Shown here piece after piece: positions 1-5,445 of a stretch of DNA of 13,204 nucleotides; position 1 is the stretch's first letter; each line of letters starts with the position of its first letter. Location: NCBI GenBank assembly GCA_016201575.1, contig JACQCN010000337.1, positions 1 through 13,204 on the forward strand. The letters are read 5' to 3'. A program made the position numbers and the translations under genes. Below the pieces are notes generated by a model that did not search any database, was not told the DNA's origin, and saw only the letters and a program-made list of their open reading frames with translations. This DNA comes from Candidatus Rokuibacteriota bacterium. GTDB lineage: Bacteria > Methylomirabilota > Methylomirabilia > Rokubacteriales > CSP1-6.

Positions 1-948
1 CTCGTAGATCACGCGATGGAAGGGAAGCGGATCCGGCCAGCCGGGCGCGCGCTCCTCGATCGTGCAGCCGAGGTCGGCGAACCGGCCCGCGGCGGCCGCG
101 GCGAGGCGGCGCACCTCGGGATCGACGGCCGCGTAGCCGAGGTCGGGGCTCCAGACCACGCGCAGCCCCTTCAGGTCCCCATCGCAAGCGGCGAGGTAGT
201 CGATCGGCGCCGAGTCGATCGACAGGGGATCGCGCGCATCGGGCCCGGCCATGGCCGTGAAGAGGAGGGCCGCGTCGCGCACGGTGCGCGTCATCGGGCC
301 CACGTGCGAGCGCGCCGCCCAGTAGTCGGCGGAGGGATGGTAGGGCACGCGCCCGAACGACGGCTTGAGGCCGAAGACGCCGCAGAGGGCCGAGGGGATC
401 CGGATCGAGCCGGCGCCGTCGGTCCCGTGGGCGATCGGGCCGAGACCGGCGGCGACCGCGGCGCCCGCGCCGCCCGAGGACGCGCCGGAGGTGCGATCGA
501 GCCGCCAGGGGTTCCGGCAGGGCGGGCCGAGCAGGTTGTCGCAGCTGTCCTTGTGGCCGAAGTGGGGCGTGTTCGTCTTGCCGAGCAGCACCGCGCCCGT
601 GGCCTTGAGCCGGCCCGCCACGGCGCCGTCGGCGGCGGGCACGTGGTGCTCGAACCACTTCGACCCGAAGGTGGTGCGGATGCCGGCCGTGGGCTCGAGG
701 TCCTTGAGCGAGTAGGGGATGCCGTCGAGCGGGCCCCGCCGCTCGGCGCGGCGCGCGCGGTCCTCGGACTCTCGGGCCTGCCGGCGCGCGAGGTCCTCGG
801 TCACGGTGAGAAACGCGTTGAGCTTCGGTTTGAGCCGCTCGACGCGGTCCAGGACGGCGTCGGCCAGCTCGACCGGCGACAGCGCCCGGATCCGGATCAG
901 CCGGCTCAGCTCCATCGCGGGGGTGAAGCAGAGCTCCGTCTTGTCCAC
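1..948 (-). CDS. Amidase-signature family amidohydrolase (3' end cut off by window edge)
   Basis: The minus strand is open from a GTG at 948 to position 1, giving 316 codons with no stop, so the C-terminal part lies outside the window; full-length family members are usually about 450-500 residues. The protein carries the amidase-signature Ser-cisSer-Lys triad: Lys82 in GIPYSLKDLEP, cis-Ser157 in TSGASSGGAGAAVAAG, and nucleophile Ser181 in GTDGAGSIRIPS followed by GVFGLKPS. The spacing (75 and 24 residues) is the same as in GatA-type enzymes. The glycine-rich motif reads GAGS rather than the usual GGS. No signal peptide is visible, so it is probably cytosolic. The GTG start was chosen because a GGGAGGA stretch lies about 10 bases upstream; an ATG 11 codons further in is an alternative. 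The family hydrolyses C-N amide bonds. The substrate cannot be read from sequence, and nothing links it to a GatCAB complex here. It is divergent from the chemosensory operon. Confidence 0.93.
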   Translation of the reverse strand, partial: MDKTELCFTPAMELSRLIRIRALSPVELADAVLDRVERLKPKLNAFLTVTEDLARRQARESEDRARRAERRGPLDGIPYSLKDLEPTAGIRTTFGSKWFEHHVPAADGAVAGRLKATGAVLLGKTNTPHFGHKDSCDNLLGPPCRNPWRLDRTSGASSGGAGAAVAAGLGPIAHGTDGAGSIRIPSALCGVFGLKPSFGRVPYHPSADYWAARSHVGPMTRTVRDAALLFTAMAGPDARDPLSIDSAPIDYLAACDGDLKGLRVVWSPDLGYAAVDPEVRRLAAAAAGRFADLGCTIEERAPGWPDPLPFHRVIYE

Positions 949-978
949 GGGGATGGGGTTCCTCCCTCCCTGTCGCCA

Positions 979-1048
979 TGTAGTACGCTCGTCGACGCCG
1001 CGGGCCCCGGGCGGCGCCATCCTCGGCGGGCCCCACGAGAGTACTACA
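979..1048. promoter_or_regulatory. Imperfect inverted repeat with GTAGTAC/GTACTAC cores (candidate operator pair)
   Basis: The left arm TGTAGTACGCTCGT (979-992) and right arm ACGAGAGTACTACA (1035-1048) are reverse complements at 13 of 14 positions, around a very GC-rich 42-base spacer. Each arm holds a core, GTAGTAC or GTACTAC, that is itself a 7-base odd palindrome. The core centres (983 and 1044) are 61 bases apart, close to six helical turns, which would suit two dimers on the same DNA face. The core resembles the GTA-N-TAC centre of FadR/FCD-type GntR operators such as that described for DgoR. It lies just upstream of the amidase start. The regulator is unknown and no GntR gene is in the window. 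A hairpin role is less likely because the loop is long. Confidence 0.45.
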
Positions 1049-1139
1049 CACGCCGGCGTCGCGGCAGCCGCCTGGGCGCCCAGTGCCCGGAGCCGGGACC
1101 CCGGTGGCGGCCAGCGGGAAGCCGAGCCTGCCGAATGGC

Positions 1140-1238
1140 TCCCTCCGCATGGAGCGCGACGTCATCCGCCTGATCACGAAGGGCCGGACGAATCCCCAGA
1201 TCGCCCAGGAACTGCGCGACAAGGTCGCGACAGGGGGC
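1140..1238 (+). pseudogene. Decayed LuxR/GerE-type HTH fragment
   Basis: Reading from 1140 gives SLRMERDVIRLITKGRTNPQ followed by IAQEL-RDKVATGG. This matches the first two helices of LuxR/FixJ-type HTH domains (consensus style: L-T-x-R-E-R-x-V-L-x-L-I-x-x-G-x-[ST]-N-x-x-I-A-x-x-L). The residues expected for the turn before the recognition helix (typically about four, ending in Ser) are missing between QEL and RDKVAT. After VATGG the frame shows no further HTH similarity and stops at 1277. The frame is closed upstream by TAG at 981, so there is no room for a receiver or sensor domain. I read it as a relic of a lost regulator. An orphan GTG ORF at 1083-1277 would include it, but its N-terminal part looks random. 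The che promoter lies inside its 3' end. Confidence 0.45.
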
Positions 1239-1244
1239 TATACT
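1216..1244 (+). promoter_or_regulatory. Likely sigma70-type promoter of the chemosensory operon
   Basis: A -35-like GCGACA (1216-1221, 4 of 6 to TTGACA) and a -10-like TATACT (1239-1244, 5 of 6 to TATAAT) are separated by exactly 17 bases. It is the best -10 match I found in this GC-rich gap and it points toward cheW1. The start site would fall near 1251, leaving a leader of about 70 bases. No other promoter-like site was seen within the operon up to 11665. Confidence 0.5.
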
Positions 1245-1254
1245 AGGTCACCTA
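1244..1254. promoter_or_regulatory. Palindrome TAGGTCACCTA at the predicted che start site
   Basis: TAGGT-C-ACCTA is a perfect 11-base odd palindrome that overlaps the last base of the predicted -10 box and covers the predicted start site. It is flanked by two direct copies of CTATAC (1238-1243 and 1252-1257), so the region reads CTATAC-TAGGTCA-CCTATAC. A repressor bound here would block RNA polymerase. The cognate protein is unknown. Confidence 0.35.
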
Positions 1255-1286
1255 TACCGGGCCACCAGGACGCCTGAGCTTTTCAC

Positions 1287-1324
1287 GGGGGACCGCGAAA
1301 GTGAGAACGCCGGACTCGGAGTGA
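1287..1324 (+). other. Shine-Dalgarno and seven-codon leader ORF overlapping the cheW1 start
   Basis: GGGGGA at 1287-1292 sits 8 bases before a GTG at 1301, which opens a seven-codon frame (V-R-T-P-D-S-E) closed by TGA at 1322-1324. That stop overlaps the cheW1 start as GTGA. The cheW1 GTG at 1321 has no good Shine-Dalgarno of its own. Translation of the leader could therefore deliver ribosomes to cheW1 by coupling. The alternatives are that the GGGGGA is chance, or that a base error hides an N-terminal extension of CheW1. Confidence 0.4.
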
Positions 1325-1773
1325 AGCTGACCGTCTTCGCTCTCGACGATCAGCGGTATGCGCTGCTGCTCTCCAGGGTCGAGCGCGTGCTGCCCATGCT
1401 GGCTGTGTCGCCTCTTCCGCAGGCGCCGGGCATCGCGCTCGGGGTCATCAACCTGCACGGGAGGGTGATCCCGGTCGTGGACGTCAGGCGCCGCCTGGGC
1501 CTGCCGCCCCGCCATCACGCCGTCCACGATCAAATGCTGGTCGCCCGCTCGCTGCGCCGGACCCTTGCCCTCCCGGTCAGCCGCGTCCTCGGTGTGGAAG
1601 AGGTGGCAGAGGGAGCGGTGACCCCCCCAGGGGCGGTGTTGCCGCACATCGGTCACGTCGCCGGCATCGTGGCGGTCGAGGACGGCATCCTGCTCATCCA
1701 CGACCTCGACACCTTCCTCTCTCTCGACGAAGAGCAGCAGCTCGGGCGGGCACTCGAAGACGCCGCCTCTTGA
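1321..1773 (+). CDS. cheW: CheW-type coupling protein, first copy (WspB-like position)
   Basis: This 150-residue protein is a single CheW domain of normal length and starts directly with the first strand (KLTVFALDDQRYALLLSRVE). CheW proteins bridge MCP receptors and the P5 domain of CheA in cytoplasmic arrays. The signature loop GVINLHGRVIPVVDVRRRLG (residues 41-60) is clear; the Arg of the classical NLRG motif is His. The C-terminal strand pair GIVAVEDGILLIHDLDTFL completes the fold. The GTG start is chosen because no in-frame ATG, GTG or TTG lies between the promoter region and 1321. The TGA stop overlaps the next gene's TTG by four bases (TTGA), indicating translational coupling with cheR. 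It is the first gene of the operon and one of two divergent CheWs; the two may serve different positions in the array. Confidence 0.93.
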   Translation: MKLTVFALDDQRYALLLSRVERVLPMLAVSPLPQAPGIALGVINLHGRVIPVVDVRRRLGLPPRHHAVHDQMLVARSLRRTLALPVSRVLGVEEVAEGAVTPPGAVLPHIGHVAGIVAVEDGILLIHDLDTFLSLDEEQQLGRALEDAAS

Positions 1774-3143
1774 GCCTTTCGGAAGAGGTGCACAGACGGG
1801 CGCACGCTCTGGTCGGGTCACGGCTCGGGCTCGATTTCTCGGATCTTCGGCGGACCGACTTCGCGCGCCGACTGATGGAGGCGGTCCACGCCTCCCCGGC
1901 GGCGACGGCTCCCGAGTACCTCGGCTGGCTGGAGTCTCTGCCCGACGGGCATCCCGAGTGGAAGCGGCTGGCCGGCCATCTCACGGTGGGCGAGACCTAT
2001 TTCTTCCGGGATGGGCCCTGCTTCCGGGCGCTGAGGGAGCATGTCCTCGCCCCGCTCGTCGCGGCGCGCCGGGCAGCGGGAATCCGCCGGCTTCGGCTCT
2101 GGAGTGCTGGATGCGCCACGGGGGAGGAGGCCTACTCGCTCGCCATCGTGCTGGACGACTGCCTCCCCGAGTGGTCCCTGTGGGCGGTGACGATCCTGGC
2201 CACCGACATCAACGCAGCGGCTCTCGAGACCGCCCGCTGCGGGGTCTATCGCGAGTGGTCTTTCCGCCAGACCCCGCCCTGGCTCCGGGACCGATACTTC
2301 TGCCGGCGGGAGCCGGGCTCCTGGGAGCTCGTCCCGAGGATCCGGCAGATGGTCACCTTCGTCCCGCTCAACCTGGCCGCGGACGGCTATCCGAGCATCC
2401 TCACCAACACGACCGCGATGGACGTGGTCGTCTGTCGCAACGTCCTCATGTACTTTACGCCGGCCGCTCAGCGCGCGGCCGCCGCCCGCCTCGCCGCGTC
2501 CCTGGTGCCCGGCGGCTGGCTCGTGGTGAGCCCGGCCGATGCCCCCGGCCATGCGTACGCGTTGCTGGCCCCGGTCAACTTCCCCGGCGCGATGTTCTAC
2601 CGGAAGGACGCGGAAGCGGCGACCGCCGGCTCGCGGCCCGGGCCCGACGCCACGGACTTGCCTGAGTGGCTCGACATCCCCGCCGACACCATGCCCACCG
2701 CGTCGACTCCACCCGCACCGGGCCGCCTCGCCGATGAGCCGGCCGGCTGCCCGAGCGATCTGGAGCGGGCCCGGGAACTGGCCGATCAGGGGAGCCTCGA
2801 GAAGGCGCGCCTTCTCTGCGAGGCCGCGCTCGAGCGGGATCGGCTCGACCCCGAGGCCCACATCCTCCTGGCCGCGATTTGCCAGGAGCGGGGCGACATC
2901 ACGTCGGCGGTGGAGGCGCTCCGGCGGGTCATCTACCTCGCCCCGGACAGCGCTCCAGCGCACTTCCTCATGGGGAGCCTCCTCCTGCGGCAGGGAGAGC
3001 GGGCGCTCGCCCGGCGATGCATGGAGACCGTCGTGGACCTGCTGGACTCGGCCTCACCGGACGAGGTGATCCGCTCGAGTGACGGCCTCATGGCCGGCCG
3101 TCTGCTCGAGACGGCTCGCGCGTACCTGGAACTGCCGTCGTGA
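1770..3143 (+). CDS. cheR: CheR-type MCP methyltransferase with C-terminal TPR repeats (WspC-like)
   Basis: This 457-residue protein should transfer methyl groups from S-adenosylmethionine to receptor glutamates, in opposition to CheB. Residues 1-80 form the helical CheR N-domain ending in TVGETYFFRD. The SAM-binding domain shows motif I AGCATGEEAYS (113-123), ATDIN (144-148) and VVCRNVLMYF (220-229). A Pro/Ala-rich linker (about 281-328) leads to about three TPR units at 330-425, for example LEKARLLCEAALERDRLDPE followed by AHILLAAICQERGDITSA. TPR-fused CheR is typical of Wsp/ACF-class systems rather than flagellar ones, and the TPR is thought to mediate protein contacts. The MCP here ends in LVERQRV with no pentapeptide tether, so the TPR may replace tether-based recruitment. 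The TTG start gives a TTGA overlap with cheW1; the protein's own 3' end overlaps cheW2 by GTGA. Confidence 0.95.
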   Translation: MSLSEEVHRRAHALVGSRLGLDFSDLRRTDFARRLMEAVHASPAATAPEYLGWLESLPDGHPEWKRLAGHLTVGETYFFRDGPCFRALREHVLAPLVAARRAAGIRRLRLWSAGCATGEEAYSLAIVLDDCLPEWSLWAVTILATDINAAALETARCGVYREWSFRQTPPWLRDRYFCRREPGSWELVPRIRQMVTFVPLNLAADGYPSILTNTTAMDVVVCRNVLMYFTPAAQRAAAARLAASLVPGGWLVVSPADAPGHAYALLAPVNFPGAMFYRKDAEAATAGSRPGPDATDLPEWLDIPADTMPTASTPPAPGRLADEPAGCPSDLERARELADQGSLEKARLLCEAALERDRLDPEAHILLAAICQERGDITSAVEALRRVIYLAPDSAPAHFLMGSLLLRQGERALARRCMETVVDLLDSASPDEVIRSSDGLMAGRLLETARAYLELPS

Positions 3144-3751
3144 CGCAGGCGCGGGGCGGGGTCGACTGGGCGGCGGTCCGCGCGAGAGTCGAGCACCTCC
3201 GGACGGCGCTCGAGAGCGTCGCCAGCCCCACCCCCGAAGCGGAGCGGCGCATCCTCGAAGCCCGGGCTCGCTCGTTCGCGCGGCCCCGGGAAGAGGCCTG
3301 GCCCGCCACCGAGACCGTCGACCTCGTTGTCTTCTCGCTGGGCGGAGAGCGGTACGCGGTCGAGACGGCCCACGTGCTGGAGGTGGCGCCGGTGCGGGAT
3401 CTCACCCCGGTGCCGTGGGCGCCCTCGTTCGTCCGGGGCGTGGTGAACCAGCGCGGCCGGATCCTTCCGGTCCTGGACCTGCGGCGGCTCTTCGGCCTGG
3501 AAGGCCAGGAGCCGGCGGAAGCGGCTCGAGTCGTGGCGGTGCATGCCGGCGACATGCTGTTCGGTTTCCTGGCCGACTCTGTCGGGGGGGTGGTCCGGGT
3601 GAGGGCGGCGGAGGTGGCGCCTCCCCCGCCAACGCCCGCCGGGAGCCGCCAGAGCTTCGTCTGGGGCGTGACGGCGGAGATGACCGCGGTGCTCAACCTG
3701 GAAGCGCTCGCGCGCGACCCCCGGATCGCGGCCGGGGAGGACGTGCGGTGA
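3140..3751 (+). CDS. cheW: CheW-type coupling protein with N-terminal helical extension (WspD-like position)
   Basis: This 203-residue protein has a CheW domain from about residue 58 ([20 protein letters not shown]) with the signature [20 protein letters not shown] (100-119). The first 57 residues are a charged, helix-prone extension containing [20 protein letters not shown]. In WspD-type coupling proteins a similar N-terminal extension occurs; its role is not established, and adaptation or array-assembly contacts are possible. The GTG start overlaps the cheR stop as GTGA. The stop overlaps a seven-codon mini-ORF (TGATG) that leads to the MCP gene. Between the main strands lies a proline-rich loop (APPPPTPAG, about 160-168). 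It is clearly different from CheW1, so this is old paralogy rather than a recent duplication. Confidence 0.92.
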   Translation: MTQARGGVDWAAVRARVEHLRTALESVASPTPEAERRILEARARSFARPREEAWPATETVDLVVFSLGGERYAVETAHVLEVAPVRDLTPVPWAPSFVRGVVNQRGRILPVLDLRRLFGLEGQEPAEAARVVAVHAGDMLFGFLADSVGGVVRVRAAEVAPPPPTPAGSRQSFVWGVTAEMTAVLNLEALARDPRIAAGEDVR

Positions 3752-3774
3752 TGGCGAGAAGGGGGAACGGATGA
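3751..3774 (+). other. Seven-codon mini-ORF bridging cheW2 and the MCP gene
   Basis: ATG at 3751 overlaps the cheW2 stop (TGATG) and opens M-A-R-R-G-N-G. Its TGA at 3772-3774 overlaps the MCP start as ATGA. The run AGAAGGGGGAA inside it also serves as the Shine-Dalgarno for the MCP ATG at 3771. It closes the only gap in the cheW1-cheR-cheW2-MCP chain and has the same length as the leader ORF before cheW1. It may only be a coupling device; chance cannot be excluded. Confidence 0.3.
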
Positions 3775-5408
3775 GGCGGCTGCTGAATCTGTCCACGCGG
3801 ACCAAGCTCCTGCTCGGCTTCGGCCTGATGATCCTGCTCCTTGGTGTCGTCACCGCCTTCGCCTACACCGGCATCGCCGCCATCCGCGAGTCCCAGGCGC
3901 GCATCTATCAGCAGGACTTCCTGAACGCCGTCGACCTCAAGGACGTCCGGAGCAACATCAACGGCCAGCGGGCCGCCCTCCTGAGCATGATGCTGCTGAA
4001 GACGCGGAGGGGCCAGGAGGCCGCGCACGAGGAGATCAGGACTCGTTTCCAGGAGAACGCCGAGACGATGAAGCGGCTCCGCGAGCGGGCCCGGAGCGAT
4101 CCGAAGCTGCTGGCCAGGATCGACGAGCTGGCCGCGGTCCGGGACGCGTTCATCCGGGCCAGGGACGCCGAGATGATCCCCCTGATCTACGCCGGGAAGA
4201 TCGACGAGGCGAGGCGGCTCACCTTCGGCGTCCAGGAGGAGCGGAACGCGCGAATGCGGGAGCTCGTGAACGGGCTCGTGCAGGACGCGGAGGACCGAGC
4301 GCGAGCGGCCATCGCGGAGTCCGAGCGCCGCTCGGGCGAGGCCGTTCGCGCCTTCGCGGTCACGGGACTCGTCGCGCTCCTGGCCGGAGCGCTGCTGGCC
4401 TTCTCGCTCAACCTGGTGATCGCCTCCCCGCTCAGGGAGATCGCGGGGGCGGCCAGCCGGGTGGCGGCCGGCGATCTGACGGTGAACCTGCCTTCTCGCG
4501 ACCGGCGCGACGAGGTGGGGGAGCTGGCCGGGACCTTCCGGACGATGGTCGAGAATCTCCGGGAGGTGACCCGGGAGATCCTGCAAGGGGTCAACGTCCT
4601 CGGCACCGCCACCAGCGAGATCCTCGCGACCACGACGCAGATGGCCGCCGGCGTGGCCGAGACGGCAACGGCGGTCAGCCAGACCACCACGACCGTCGAG
4701 GAGGTCAAGCAGACGGCCCACGCCGCCAACCAGAAGGCCCGCTACGTGTCGGAGAGCGCCCAGCGGGCGGCGCAGGTCTCGCAGGCCGGAAAGAAAGCGG
4801 TCGACGAGGTCGTCGCCGGCATGGGGCGCATCCGGGAGCAGATGGAGTCCGTCGCCGGCAGCATCGTGAAGCTGAGCGAGCAGAGCCAGGCCATCGGGGA
4901 GATCATCGCCACGGTGAACGACCTCGCCGAGCAGTCGAACCTCCTCTCGGTCAACGCGGCGATCGAGGCCGCCAAGGCGGGCGAGCAGGGAAAGGGGTTC
5001 GCGGTGGTCGCCCAGGAGGTCAGGAGCCTGGCCGAGCAGTCCAAGAGGGCGACCGCGCAGGTGCGGGCCATCCTGAACGACGTGCAGAAGGCAACCAGCG
5101 CCGCGGTGATGGCGACGGAGCAGGGGACCAAGGCGGTGGCGGCCGGCGTGAAGCAGTCGACGGACGCCGGCGATTCGATCCGGGCCCTCGCCGAGAGCGT
5201 CGCCGAGGCCGCGCAGGCCGCCGCCCAGATCGCGGCCTCCAGCCAGCAGCAGCTCGCGGGAATGGACCAGGTGGCCCTCGCGATGGAGAACATCAAGCAG
5301 GCGAGCGTCCAGAACGCGGCCGGAACCCGCCAGACCGAGGCCGCGGCGCACAACCTGCACGAGCTGGGGCAGCGGCTCAAGCGCCTGGTCGAGCGGCAGC
5401 GGGTGTAG
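3771..5408 (+). CDS. Methyl-accepting chemotaxis protein, membrane-bound with four-helix-bundle sensor (WspA-like)
   Basis: This 545-residue receptor is the apparent sensor of the operon. It has a TM helix at about 12-34, a helical periplasmic domain of about 155 residues resembling the 4HB_MCP family (35-190), a second TM helix at about 193-217, and a HAMP domain to about 268 ([20 protein letters not shown]). The cytoplasmic coiled-coil hairpin has a tip at about 390-409 with [20 protein letters not shown]. Arm lengths of roughly 125-145 residues on each side fit the 40-heptad (40H) class used by WspA. A candidate methylation segment lies near 299-312 ([14 protein letters not shown]). There is no C-terminal CheR-tethering pentapeptide. 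The ATG is preceded by GGGGG 6 bases upstream. The four-helix sensor does not reveal its ligand; in Wsp the cue is surface contact or envelope stress. Confidence 0.97.
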   Translation: MRRLLNLSTRTKLLLGFGLMILLLGVVTAFAYTGIAAIRESQARIYQQDFLNAVDLKDVRSNINGQRAALLSMMLLKTRRGQEAAHEEIRTRFQENAETMKRLRERARSDPKLLARIDELAAVRDAFIRARDAEMIPLIYAGKIDEARRLTFGVQEERNARMRELVNGLVQDAEDRARAAIAESERRSGEAVRAFAVTGLVALLAGALLAFSLNLVIASPLREIAGAASRVAAGDLTVNLPSRDRRDEVGELAGTFRTMVENLREVTREILQGVNVLGTATSEILATTTQMAAGVAETATAVSQTTTTVEEVKQTAHAANQKARYVSESAQRAAQVSQAGKKAVDEVVAGMGRIREQMESVAGSIVKLSEQSQAIGEIIATVNDLAEQSNLLSVNAAIEAAKAGEQGKGFAVVAQEVRSLAEQSKRATAQVRAILNDVQKATSAAVMATEQGTKAVAAGVKQSTDAGDSIRALAESVAEAAQAAAQIAASSQQQLAGMDQVALAMENIKQASVQNAAGTRQTEAAAHNLHELGQRLKRLVERQRV

Positions 5409-5445
5409 GAGGACGACCGGCGCCCGAGGGCGACGCGAGCGACCC

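Larger units (their letters stand above)
949..1320. other. Divergent intergenic control region between the amidase gene and cheW1
   Basis: This 372-base stretch separates two divergent transcription units and holds no intact gene. It contains an inverted repeat at 979-1048, a decayed HTH-coding remnant at 1140-1238, a promoter-like element at 1216-1244, a palindrome at 1244-1254 and a seven-codon leader ORF at 1301-1324. Each is listed separately. Forward reading frames that cross it from the left are shadows of the minus-strand amidase gene or lack codon structure. Confidence 0.7.

Noticed and set aside
16..1173. Plus-strand open frame of 385 codons over the amidase region
   Set aside because: The minus strand encodes an amidase with all catalytic residues in place; the forward frame is its shadow and runs into non-coding DNA.
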